Assembly (NCBI RefSeq): GCF_000282055.1
Contig: NZ_AKJZ01000027.1
Span: 31,592-95,591, forward strand
Length of the DNA: 64,000 bases
Direction: 5' to 3'
Source: Flavobacterium sp. CF136
GTDB lineage: Bacteria > Bacteroidota > Bacteroidia > Flavobacteriales > Flavobacteriaceae
The notes beneath the pieces are model-generated. The model saw only the letters and a list, made by a program, of their open reading frames with translations, did no database searches and was not told where the DNA came from. Shown here one piece after another: positions 44,610 through 52,768 of the stretch (position 1 is the first letter of the stretch; each line of letters starts with the position of its first letter). The position numbers and the translations under genes are program-made.

Positions 44610-45998
44610 ATGAAATACGACGTTATTGTTTTAGGAAGTGGTCCTGGCGGATATGTAACTGCTATTAGAGCATCACAATTAGGCTTTAAAGTAGCTATAG
44701 TTGAAAAAGAAAACTTAGGTGGTGTATGTTTAAACTGGGGATGTATCCCAACAAAAGCATTACTAAAATCTGCTCAGGTTTTTGATTATCTAAAACACGC
44801 TTCTGATTACGGATTGACAGTTTCTGAGTTTGATAAAGATTTCTCTGCCGTTGTACAACGCAGCCGTGGAGTTGCAGAAGGAATGAGCAAAGGAGTTACT
44901 TTCCTGATGAAAAAAAACAAAATTGACGTTATTGAAGGTTTCGGAAAATTAAAACCAGGAAAAAAACTTGACGTTACAGACAAAGACAATAAAGTTACCG
45001 AATATAGTGCAGATCATATTATCATTGCTACAGGAGCACGTTCTCGTGAATTACCAAACTTACCTCAGGATGGTGTAAAAGTAATTGGTTACCGTCAGGC
45101 AATGACATTACCAACACAGCCAAAATCTATGATTATTGTAGGTTCAGGAGCAATTGGAGTTGAGTTTGCACATTTCTACAACTCAATGGGAACAGATGTT
45201 ACTATTGTAGAATTTATGCCAAACGTAGTACCGGTAGAAGACGAAGATATCTCAAAACAATTTGAAAAATCTTTGAAAAAGGCAGGTATCAAAGTAATGA
45301 CTAATTCTTCTGTAGAAAAATTAGATACTTCTGGAGCAGGCGTTAAAGCTACTGTAAAAACGGCTAAAGGAGAAGAAATTCTTGAAGCTGACATCGTACT
45401 TTCTGCAGTTGGAATCAAAACAAACATTGAAAATATCGGATTGGAAGAAGTAGGTATCGCTGTTGACAGAGATAAAATCTTAGTAAACGCTTACAACGCC
45501 ACTAACATTCCGGGTTACTACGCCATTGGAGACGTTACTCCGGGGCAGGCTTTGGCTCACGTAGCTTCAGCTGAAGGAATCAATTGTGTGGAGAAAATCA
45601 AAGGATTACACGTAGACCCAATCGATTACGGAAACGTTCCGGGTTGTACTTACGCAACTCCTGAAATTGCTTCTGTTGGTTTGACAGAAAAACAAGCAAA
45701 AGAAAAAGGATACGAATTAAAAATTGGTAAATTCCCATTCTCAGCTTCAGGAAAAGCAAAAGCTGCCGGTAATCCGGATGGATTCGTAAAAGTAATCTTC
45801 GATGCTAAATATGGAGAATGGTTAGGATGCCACATGATTGGTGCCGGCGTTACAGATATGATTGCTGAGGCTGTTGTAGCACGTAAACTGGAAACTACAG
45901 GTCACGAAATCCTAAAATCTATCCACCCTCACCCAACAATGAGCGAGGCAGTTATGGAAGCCGTTGCTGATGCTTACGGAGAAGTAATACACTTGTAA
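44610..45998 (+). CDS. lpdA: Dihydrolipoamide dehydrogenase (E3)
   Basis: This 462-residue flavoprotein reoxidises the lipoyl groups of 2-oxoacid dehydrogenases and the glycine cleavage system. It shows FAD-binding GSGPGGYVTAIRASQLG, the redox disulfide GGVCLNWGCIPTKA (Cys40, Cys45), NAD-binding IIVGSGAIGVEFAHF, FAD site GYYAIGDVTPGQALAHVA, and the C-terminal HPHPTMSEAVMEA with the active-site His. It stands alone, without E1 or E2 genes, and ends at a clear terminator. Confidence 0.96.
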   Translation: MKYDVIVLGSGPGGYVTAIRASQLGFKVAIVEKENLGGVCLNWGCIPTKALLKSAQVFDYLKHASDYGLTVSEFDKDFSAVVQRSRGVAEGMSKGVTFLMKKNKIDVIEGFGKLKPGKKLDVTDKDNKVTEYSADHIIIATGARSRELPNLPQDGVKVIGYRQAMTLPTQPKSMIIVGSGAIGVEFAHFYNSMGTDVTIVEFMPNVVPVEDEDISKQFEKSLKKAGIKVMTNSSVEKLDTSGAGVKATVKTAKGEEILEADIVLSAVGIKTNIENIGLEEVGIAVDRDKILVNAYNATNIPGYYAIGDVTPGQALAHVASAEGINCVEKIKGLHVDPIDYGNVPGCTYATPEIASVGLTEKQAKEKGYELKIGKFPFSASGKAKAAGNPDGFVKVIFDAKYGEWLGCHMIGAGVTDMIAEAVVARKLETTGHEILKSIHPHPTMSEAVMEAVADAYGEVIHL

Positions 45999-46063
45999 AA
46001 AAATCATATTACAGAAGACACACTGCTGTGCGTCTCTGCTTGTTATATAATTTTCAATTTAAA

Positions 46064-46098
46064 AAATCCGATTTGTGAAAACAAGTCGGATTTTTTTG
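46064..46098 (+). terminator. Terminator after lpdA
   Basis: AAATCCGAtTTGT / ACAAgTCGGATTT stem (one G-T pair) and T7. A smaller hairpin AGACACAC / GTGCGTCT lies just upstream (about 46016-46036). Confidence 0.9.
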
Positions 46099-46199
46099 CT
46101 TCTATAAATTAATTAAAATAAAAATATTACAAATAAGCTGAGAATTTATTTTTATTTATAATAAATTTCTTATTTTTATTCCCCTGATTTAATTTAACT

Positions 46200-46330
46200 A
46201 TAAAATTACCGTTTTATTGAAATCATAGAAGGTTCAATTTTTCAGCTATTCATAATGCAGCCCAAAATGCCCTGGCAATGGGAATCATGATGAATTAGAT
46301 ATCGTAAAATAAACAGGAAACAGCAGATGA
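46200..46330 (+). pseudogene. Possible small-gene remnant
   Basis: A short frame reading SAIHNAAQNALAMGIMMN then stop (about 46242-46300) has coding-like composition but no start or body. It may be the decayed end of a small accessory gene in this otherwise empty spacer. Weak call. Confidence 0.25.
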
Positions 46331-46376
46331 AAGTGAATTTAAAACAAAGAAAACACAACTTCTAAATCAACTTTAA

Positions 46377-46595
46377 ATGGAAGAAAAAAAAATCAGTTCT
46401 TTTCTTGACAGACTTAAAGAAAATGCTAAAAAACAAGAACATTACGGAGTGAAAACCGAAGAAAATGAAGCAAAAACGAATAGCTTAAACTGTATCAATT
46501 GCGGTGCCGGACGAACTAAACATGATGGAATTACGCATTGTGGTTATTGTGGATTTGAATTTATAAAGGTTAAGTTAACCGACGGTATATATTAA
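46377..46595 (+). CDS. Small zinc-ribbon protein
   Basis: The 72-residue protein has a charged helical N-terminus (MEEKKISSFLDRLKENAKKQEHYG) and a C-terminal four-cysteine ribbon: CINCG and CGYCG spaced by 14 residues. Nothing in the sequence gives a function. A zinc-binding nucleic-acid or protein-interaction role is plausible. The surrounding spacers contain gene remnants, so this is an accessory patch. Confidence 0.65.
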   Translation: MEEKKISSFLDRLKENAKKQEHYGVKTEENEAKTNSLNCINCGAGRTKHDGITHCGYCGFEFIKVKLTDGIY

Positions 46596-46629
46596 AAAAG
46601 AAGAAAATTTACTTTAAAATTTAAAATGA

Positions 46630-46805
46630 GTATTCGGATTATTTAATAAAAAAATCAGGTGAGTCATTGCCGGAATGGTTTACAAAGCTTGAAAAATCTA
46701 AAGAAAGGCAGTTTTATTTTTGAAAAAACTTTAAATCAAAATAAAAGAACTTTGTACTGCCTCCATTCCTGAATTAAAAGAACTTCTGGCAACTGCCGGA
46801 TGAAA
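46630..46805 (+). pseudogene. Degraded coding remnants
   Basis: Two short frames look coding: SGESLPEWFTKLEKSKERQFYF then stop (about 46655-46722) and KIKELCTASIPELKELLATAG then stop (about 46740-46803). Neither has a start codon or sensible length. They look like fragments of former small genes; parent families not recognised. Confidence 0.3.
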
Positions 46806-46927
46806 AAACTAATTAACTAAAATTAAGAAATTTTAAAAATTTAAAGCAACCATTTAACAAAACTTACATCTACAAATTAAACAATCGTTTTTTGAAACCA
46901 AAGTTTAATAATGTTAAGACCAAAAAA

Positions 46928-47311
46928 ATGAAAAAAGTAGCTTATGTTTTTATTACATTGCTCTTGTTATCTTGTAATAGTGATGAATCTGCTGAAAATT
47001 TATTAAATGGAAAATGGAATTGGGTAAGCTCTTCAGGCGGAATTGTAGGCAAAACAATGACACCCGCATCTGAAAATAAAACAATTGTTTTAGAGTTTTA
47101 TAATTCTATCATGACAAAATATGAAAACGGGAATTTAGTTTCCGAAGATCCTTTTTCAGTCGAAACCCGGGAATCAATTATGGGTGGCGAAAGAAAAATG
47201 ATTATTATTGATAATTCTGAAGCCCAATCTTTTGAAATCATAGGTAAAAAATTATACCTGAGTGATGAATGTTATGACTGTTATCAATACGAATATGAAC
47301 TGATAAAATAA
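46928..47311 (+). CDS. Small lipoprotein, lipocalin-like
   Basis: From ATG 46928 this is a 127-residue lipoprotein (MKKVAYVFITLLLLSC, lipobox Cys16). NLLNGKWNWVSSSGGIVGKTMTP.. KTIVLEFY.. and ..FEIIGKKLYLSDECYDCYQYEYEL resemble the beta-barrel pattern of short lipocalin-like Bacteroidetes lipoproteins. An in-frame ATG 36 nt upstream would place 12 polar residues before the signal peptide and is rejected. Function unknown; a secreted protein of unknown role follows 22 nt later. Confidence 0.65.
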   Translation: MKKVAYVFITLLLLSCNSDESAENLLNGKWNWVSSSGGIVGKTMTPASENKTIVLEFYNSIMTKYENGNLVSEDPFSVETRESIMGGERKMIIIDNSEAQSFEIIGKKLYLSDECYDCYQYEYELIK

Positions 47312-47333
47312 GATTACAATCTCAAACAACAAA

Positions 47334-47858
47334 ATGAACAAAATAATAATTCTACTGACACTTCATTTAATTTTCTTTTTCTCCTATGCAAGCCCAGAGG
47401 GAAATTTGAAAAAATTCAATAACAATACAAAAGAAATAGCTTTCGACAAAAGCGAATTGGCTAAAAAATGGCTGATAAAATCTATTGAAAATTTCTTTAA
47501 GCAAGAGACTCCCGAAATGAGTTCGATAACTACAAAAACGTACAACAAATACAAATCCGACGCTACAAATGTAGAAATGGATACAGAGGGAAGTTTAACA
47601 GTAGAACAATTCAATAAGAAGTGGAAAAAAACATATGATATAAAATATGCAGGAGTGGGAAACGGATTTTTAATTTCTGCTCAGGACTGGGGAAAAGTAA
47701 CCGTTACAAAATGTCAATTATTAACTGCAAAAGAAAACGTCTATATTTTTCAGGTAATCATAAAAGACGCAACATATAAAGGGAGCTACAAAAGAGATAT
47801 TAAAGTGATAGAATCAGGTAAATCATTTTTAATAGATGATGTGAAGGAATATAACTAA
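47334..47858 (+). CDS. Exported protein of unknown function
   Basis: The 174-residue protein has a signal peptide (about 1-20, FFFSYASPEG). The mature part is hydrophilic (WLIKSIENFFKQETPEMSSITTKTYNKYKSDATNVEMDTEGSLTVEQFNKKW..) and ends with beta-rich sequence (VTVTKCQLLTAKENVYIFQVIIKDATYKGSYKRDIKVIES). No family recognised; it may be a small periplasmic NTF2-like or cystatin-like fold. It is cotranscribed with the preceding lipoprotein by spacing. Confidence 0.6.
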   Translation: MNKIIILLTLHLIFFFSYASPEGNLKKFNNNTKEIAFDKSELAKKWLIKSIENFFKQETPEMSSITTKTYNKYKSDATNVEMDTEGSLTVEQFNKKWKKTYDIKYAGVGNGFLISAQDWGKVTVTKCQLLTAKENVYIFQVIIKDATYKGSYKRDIKVIESGKSFLIDDVKEYN

Positions 47859-47901
47859 GATTAGCTTTTTATTAAACCTTAATTCCCGGAATATTTAAGT
47901 T

Positions 47902-48798
47902 ATGAAAAAGGTTGTAATTGTCGAATTTCCGTCAAATCTTGGTTTAAAAGAACCTCAGCCGGGAAAAGAACCCGGCGTAAAACATTTACCGGATTGGCTG
48001 AGTCAGCATAATTTACATATTGCAATAAATCCGGTTACTGTTTTACGGCTCGAACCTCCAAAATACAGCAGCCTTAAAGATCATGAAACGGGAATTCTTA
48101 ATAGCAATTCATTAATCGATTATGCTATAAAACAAGCTAAATTAATAGACCAAATAGTAGCTCAGGATCAATTTCCGTTTGTTCTTGGCGGAGATTGCAG
48201 TATTCTTTTGGGAGCAGCAATTGCCTTAAAACAAAATGGCAATTACGGATTATTTTACCTCGACGGGCATACCGATTTCATGGATGTTTCGCTCTCTGAA
48301 AGCGGTGGTGTCGGCGGAATGGCAGCATCAATTGTAACTGGGAATGGTCATGAAAAACTAACCAATATTTTAGATTTGGCCCCTTATATAAAAGAAGAAA
48401 ATCTTTGGTGCGTGGGCAATCGGGAATATGATGACGAATATGAAAATGAAATTCGGAAATCGGCAGCAACTTATATTAGCCTGGATACTTTAAGAAAAAG
48501 AGGAATTAAAGAATGTACAGAATCTTTTCTTTCGGAAGTTAAAAAAAAGAATCTGGATGGCTTTTGGCTCCATATCGATGTCGATGTTTTGAACGATTCA
48601 ATAATGCCTTGTGTCGACAGCCGAACTCCTGACGGTTTAACTTATGACGAATTTAATGAGCTTACTTTTAACTTATTCAAAAGCGATAAACTTACCGGAC
48701 TTGAAATAACAATTCTTGATCCTCATTTAGATCAAACGGGACAATACACCAGTGCTTTTGTGGCTAATCTGACAACTGTTTTCAATAAAGCAAAATAA
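47902..48798 (+). CDS. Arginase/agmatinase-family hydrolase
   Basis: This 298-residue ureohydrolase-fold protein has metal motifs GGDCS (96-100), LDGHTD (Asp121, His123, Asp125) and HIDVDVL (Asp226, Asp228). In classical arginases the first motif is GGDHS with His as a manganese ligand; here Cys99 takes that place, a variant found in a divergent arginase-like group. The substrate could be arginine, agmatine, formimidoylglutamate or another guanidine. The gene stands alone on its strand with no arginine genes next to it. Confidence 0.85.
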   Translation: MKKVVIVEFPSNLGLKEPQPGKEPGVKHLPDWLSQHNLHIAINPVTVLRLEPPKYSSLKDHETGILNSNSLIDYAIKQAKLIDQIVAQDQFPFVLGGDCSILLGAAIALKQNGNYGLFYLDGHTDFMDVSLSESGGVGGMAASIVTGNGHEKLTNILDLAPYIKEENLWCVGNREYDDEYENEIRKSAATYISLDTLRKRGIKECTESFLSEVKKKNLDGFWLHIDVDVLNDSIMPCVDSRTPDGLTYDEFNELTFNLFKSDKLTGLEITILDPHLDQTGQYTSAFVANLTTVFNKAK

Positions 48799-48870
48799 CA
48801 GATACAGAGAATTTTCGTATTTTCGTAAAGCAGAATACAAAATTTACGAAACAATTTTATTTAAATTGCA

Positions 48871-49467
48871 ATGAATATTCTAATTGTATACAGTCATCCC
48901 AGTAAAAAATCATATACTTTTCAGGTTTTAGGTCGGTTGAAATCTCTAATTGCCAAACAAGGCTGGGATCTTGAAATTTCTGATCTCTACGAAATGAATT
49001 TTCAGAGTGATATGTCTGAAAACGAATATGAAAGAGAAGGATTTGTTAAAACTGCATTGCCTGTTTCTGATGACGTTTTGGCAGAGCATAAAAAAATAGA
49101 AAAAGCAGATTGTATCCTTTTTCTGTATCCGGTTTGGTGGAGTGATTGTCCGGCAAAACTTAAAGGATGGTTTGACAGGGTTTATTCGGTTGGATATGCT
49201 TATGGGCAAACCGAAGCTTCTCAAGAAATGAAAACCATACCATTCGGGCTTGTAATTTGCACAGCCGGGTATCCTGTTGAATTTTTAAAAGAAATCGGAA
49301 TCGCGCAAAGCATGCAAAATATTATGCTCGATGACAGACTCGGCAAACGATTCGAAAATAAAGAGATGCTAATTTTGGGAGGAACTTTGGAATTAGATAA
49401 AGTTATCTCTCTGCATATGAAACAGATTGAAGAAGTTATAGAAAAAATCAAAAACCAGTGTTGCTAA
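48871..49467 (+). CDS. Flavodoxin-fold NAD(P)H oxidoreductase (MdaB/KefF/NQO family)
   Basis: The 198-residue protein starts MNILIVYSHPSKKSYTFQVL and has the FMN loop FLYPVWWSDCPAKLKGWFDRVYSVGYAYG and LVICTAGYP typical of Flavodoxin_2 quinone reductases. It reduces quinones or other electrophiles with two electrons from NAD(P)H. Single gene; part of a group with AraC and NmrA-like genes that suggests electrophile or stress response, by inference. Confidence 0.88.
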   Translation: MNILIVYSHPSKKSYTFQVLGRLKSLIAKQGWDLEISDLYEMNFQSDMSENEYEREGFVKTALPVSDDVLAEHKKIEKADCILFLYPVWWSDCPAKLKGWFDRVYSVGYAYGQTEASQEMKTIPFGLVICTAGYPVEFLKEIGIAQSMQNIMLDDRLGKRFENKEMLILGGTLELDKVISLHMKQIEEVIEKIKNQCC

Positions 49468-49868
49468 TTACAAACTCCACAAAAATTTAAATCCGAAATC
49501 CAAAAGTTGACTTTACAATCTATTTACTGCTTAATGAAAATTGAAATAACATCAGAATTGCCGAAGTTAAAATAATTTGAATAAAGGTTTAGAGAGACTT
49601 TCTAAGTAGAGAAATTATCGTTTTATTTTAATTCACCTCAGTTTCAGCCCCGATGGAAACGATATCCTTTTTTGGCGGGGTTCGCCACAAAAGATTTAGT
49701 GTACAGCGGGACAAGCGGTCTTTTGAGAATATATTTTCTGCTGCAAAAAAAATAAAAATATAAAATCCAGAAATCTGTCTGATTCAACCCGTTAAATTGT
49801 CTTTTATACCCCTAACCTATTGATTTTTAGAGTGTATATTTGTTATAATAAATTCTAAATCAAATAAA
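49468..49868. other. Intergenic region with inverted copy of a dispersed repeat
   Basis: 49645-49717 ('gatatccttttttggcgg...acaaaagatttagtgtacagcgggacaagc') is a diverged, reverse-oriented copy of the repeat that flanks the flotillin gene (52378, 54731). TATATTTG at 49835-49842 is a -7 match for the SRPBCC gene. No ORF. Confidence 0.6.
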
Positions 49869-50357
49869 ATGAGTGCAAGTGATTTTACCACAACCTTGAT
49901 AACTGACCAATCCCCATCAGAAGTTTTTAATGCGATTACGAATGTCCGCGGATGGTGGTCTGAAGAAATTGAAGGCAATACAGCGAAATTAAACGATGAG
50001 TTTAAGTATCATTATGAAGACATACATTGTTGTAAAGTCAAATTGACCGAAGTGATTCCGAACCGGAAAATTGTCTGGCTGATAGAAGAAAACTATTTTA
50101 AATTCACCAAAGATGAAAAAGAATGGACGGGTACAAAACCAACTTTTGAAATTACTGAAAAGAATGGCAAAACTGAATTGCGTTTTACACATTTTGGTTT
50201 GGTCCCTGATTACGAATGTTTTGATATTTGCAGGGATTCATGGACAAATTATATTCAGAATAGTTTGCGAAAGCTGATTACTACCGGTAAAGGTGAACCA
50301 AATGCAGCTGGAAAGCCCCAAACAGAAAACGAAAAGAAATTGAGTTCTGAGAAATGA
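49869..50357 (+). CDS. SRPBCC/AHSA1-domain protein
   Basis: This 162-residue protein reads FTTTLITDQSPSEVFNAITNVRGWWSEEIEGNT ... KVTEVIPNRKIVWLIEE .. FEITEKNGKTELRFTHFGLVPDYECFDICRDSWTNYIQNSLRKLITTGKG, a START-like ligand pocket of the AHSA1 group. Such small proteins often act beside regulators but have no single known reaction. An AraC-family regulator follows after 157 nt. Confidence 0.85.
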   Translation: MSASDFTTTLITDQSPSEVFNAITNVRGWWSEEIEGNTAKLNDEFKYHYEDIHCCKVKLTEVIPNRKIVWLIEENYFKFTKDEKEWTGTKPTFEITEKNGKTELRFTHFGLVPDYECFDICRDSWTNYIQNSLRKLITTGKGEPNAAGKPQTENEKKLSSEK

Positions 50358-50441
50358 CCATATTTATGATTCCGGAGAACTATTTTTTAAAGTAAAAAAC
50401 CAAACTACTTTTGTATATTTGGTTTAGAAGACTTTAAAGTT

Positions 50442-50525
50442 ATGATTACACTATCAGCCTGTTCTAAAAAACGATCTGATTATCTATATCCAGCCTTTTT
50501 CCAACAAATCAAGAATGACAACTGA
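50442..50525 (+). CDS. Short upstream ORF overlapping the AraC-type start
   Basis: ATG 50442 opens 27 codons (MITLSACSKKRSDYLYPAFF..) that stop at 50523-50525, 11 nt inside the AraC-type gene (start 50515). TATATTTG about 30 nt upstream would make it the first ORF of the transcript. It could couple or dampen translation of the regulator, or be fortuitous. Confidence 0.3.
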   Translation: MITLSACSKKRSDYLYPAFFQQIKNDN

Positions 50526-51393
50526 CATCATAGAATTAAATAATTTCATTGTACTGATTGAGCAATCGAATGCAGAGAAAACCTTTGTTCAGAAATGTGA
50601 AATTGATGGTGATGCAGTTGGTTTTGCATTTTACGGTTCGGGCAACGTAGAATTAGAAATAAAACACAATAACCAAACAAAATACTTAACGAACACAACC
50701 GGTCTGGCCATTTCTTTTTTTGGAAATCAAAAGGTAGAATTCGCCCATAAGATTGCTCCCAATAAACCTTTACAATCTATTAGCATATTTACGAAGCTAA
50801 AAAACCTGCATTCTTTACCACAGGTCGAAAAAGAAATTTTCGAAAAACAATTGCCCGATTTATTGGATCCAAAGGAAAATTTTGTAAAAGGCCCTACCCT
50901 TTTCATGACCCTTGATATGCAGCTGGCCGTTCAGAAAATCTTTAACACCTCTTATTCCGGCAATACAAGGCTCTTATTTTTAAAAAGCCAGGTTAATGAA
51001 TTATTAGCACATTACTTTGCTCTTTTGTCCAGTGATGTAAAAAATGAGCTGACCGAAAAAGACAAAGAGAAACTTTTTAAGGCCAGAGATATTGTGAGCA
51101 CCAATTATTCAAAACCTCCTACCCTTACTGAATTATCGAAGTTAATTGGGCTTAACAGCAACAAATTAAAAAAGAATTTCAAAGAATTATTTGGCATTCC
51201 TGTTTATAAATATATCCATGAAGAACGTCTGAACAAAGCTTATGAGTTACTGTGCCGGAACGAAAAAACGGTACAGGAAACTGCCTGGGAAGTTGGTTAT
51301 GAAAGCCTAAGCTCTTTTTCGAATGCTTTTCAGAAAAAATTCGGGTCAAGACCCAACGAAGTAAAGAAACAATTCCTTTCAAACAAATCTTAA
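50515..51393 (+). CDS. AraC-family transcriptional regulator
   Basis: The 292-residue protein has an N-terminal cupin-like sensor region (about 1-150) and a C-terminal double HTH (about 185-288: LFKARDIVSTNYSKPPTLTELSKLIGLNSNKLKKNFKELFGIPVYKYIHEERLNKAYELLCRNEKTVQETAWEVGYESLSSFSNAFQKKFGSRPNEVKK). The second helix pair has the usual GYxSxSxFxxxFxxxFG core. It lies 73 nt upstream of the NmrA-like gene, a likely target. Confidence 0.92.
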   Translation: MTTDIIELNNFIVLIEQSNAEKTFVQKCEIDGDAVGFAFYGSGNVELEIKHNNQTKYLTNTTGLAISFFGNQKVEFAHKIAPNKPLQSISIFTKLKNLHSLPQVEKEIFEKQLPDLLDPKENFVKGPTLFMTLDMQLAVQKIFNTSYSGNTRLLFLKSQVNELLAHYFALLSSDVKNELTEKDKEKLFKARDIVSTNYSKPPTLTELSKLIGLNSNKLKKNFKELFGIPVYKYIHEERLNKAYELLCRNEKTVQETAWEVGYESLSSFSNAFQKKFGSRPNEVKKQFLSNKS

Positions 51394-51466
51394 TTCTTTT
51401 CCGACAAATGATTTAGTTATGACAGATGCATCTTTGTATCATCATTAATTAAAAACAACATTTATC

Positions 51467-52309
51467 ATGGAAACAAAGAAAATCTTATTACTGGGCGGAA
51501 ACGGAAAAACCGGCCGCAGGGTAGCACAACTTCTAAACAATGTAAATAACGTTGAAGTCCGAATTGGTTCAAGAAGCGAAAATCCGCCTTTTGACTGGGA
51601 GAAACCCGAAACCTGGCCGGAAGCAATAAAAGGGATCGATACCGTATATATTACTTTCCAACCCGATTTAGCAATACCTACAGCCCCAGGAATCATTAAA
51701 CAATTTACAACTCTTGCTACTGAAAATGGCGTTAAAAAAATGGTCCTTCTCTCAGGAAGAGGCGAAAAAGAAGCACAGGTTTGCGAAGAAATCGTAAAAT
51801 CGACAGCCAGAGAATGGACCATTGTCAGAGCCAGCTGGTTTAATCAGAATTTTAGCGAAAGCATATTTTTAGAACCTATTTTGGCTGGTTTTGTTGCTTT
51901 ACCCAAAGCTGACATTCTGGAACCATTTACAGATGCTGACGATATTGCGGCTGTAGTTGCCGAAGTCCTTTTAAACGAAAAACACAATGGAAAAACGTAC
52001 GAACTTACAGGACCGGAATTACTCAATTTTGAACAGGCAATTACTGAAATAGTAAAAATTACCGGCAGGGAAATTACATTTCAGGCACTTTCTTTAGACG
52101 ATTATATCGATATGCTTCGCGGGTATCAGGTTCCGGAAGACGTAATCTGGCTGGTAAATTATCTTTTTTCTGAAGTTCTTGACGGACGAAATTCAAGTAT
52201 TACCAATGACATTGAAAAAGTCTTAGGCCGAAAAGCGACCAATTTTACAGAATATGTTCAGAAAACGGCTAAAACCGGAATTTGGAATGAAGTAAGCCAA
52301 TTGTCATGA
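51467..52309 (+). CDS. NmrA-like NAD(P)-binding protein
   Basis: The 280-residue atypical SDR has the dinucleotide loop LLLGGNGKTGRRVAQLL at its start, then TVYITFQPDLAIP, VKKMVLLSGRGEKEA, WTIVRASWFNQNF and FTDADDIAAVVAEVLL, matching NmrA/HSCARG-type proteins. These sense NADP redox state or reduce small substrates. It follows an AraC-family gene, an arrangement common for stress- or xenobiotic-inducible oxidoreductases. Confidence 0.88.
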   Translation: METKKILLLGGNGKTGRRVAQLLNNVNNVEVRIGSRSENPPFDWEKPETWPEAIKGIDTVYITFQPDLAIPTAPGIIKQFTTLATENGVKKMVLLSGRGEKEAQVCEEIVKSTAREWTIVRASWFNQNFSESIFLEPILAGFVALPKADILEPFTDADDIAAVVAEVLLNEKHNGKTYELTGPELLNFEQAITEIVKITGREITFQALSLDDYIDMLRGYQVPEDVIWLVNYLFSEVLDGRNSSITNDIEKVLGRKATNFTEYVQKTAKTGIWNEVSQLS

Positions 52310-52346
52310 ATTATGTAGAGCTCCTAAATTAAAATGCAGAATTCAT

Positions 52347-52475
52347 AATCCGATTTGCGTAAGCAGGTCGGATTTTTTATGGCATGTCCCGCAGAAAAAG
52401 CGGGCCGGGCTATCCGCTAAATCTTTTGTTCCGTTTCACTTCACAAAAGGATATCGCTATTATCCCTCATGCGAC
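52347..52475 (+). repeat. Dispersed ~125-bp repeat, copy 1, beginning with a terminator
   Basis: It starts with the terminator stem AATCCGAtTTGC / GCAgGTCGGATT plus T6 (52347-52376). It continues with 'ggcatgtcccgc..gcgggccgggctatccgctaaatctttt..aaaaggatatcgctattatccctcatgcgac'. Copy 2 at 54698 is nearly identical over the whole length, so the flotillin gene sits between direct repeats. An older copy in reverse orientation is at 49645. Confidence 0.85.
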
Positions 52476-52768
52476 ATCTGGTTTTATAACAGCTTTTGGT
52501 TTTTCGTAATAAAACTTAATTCACATTTCAAACATCTCCTCCCAACCTCATCCAAATTCAAACAATTGCCCTTTTAAATTGTTAAAGCCCAAAATACCAA
52601 TCATAGTTGACACAGCAAAAAATCGTGTCACAAATTGACAATTCCAACGATTTAAAATCGGCTGATTTTCGAGCTTTTCTGTTAAAATTTTTCAAATGTT
52701 AATTTTAAAAATTTTCCATTTTAACAGGAAATATTTCTCTTATGTTTGCAGAATAAATAACTAAAACT
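52476..52768 (+). promoter_or_regulatory. Upstream region of the flotillin gene
   Basis: AT-rich with no ORF. TATGTTTG (52741-52748) is a -7 match 21 nt before the start. 'gttgacacagcaaaaaatcgtgtcac' (about 52603-52630) contains a GTGACA-like dyad, possibly an operator. Confidence 0.4.
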
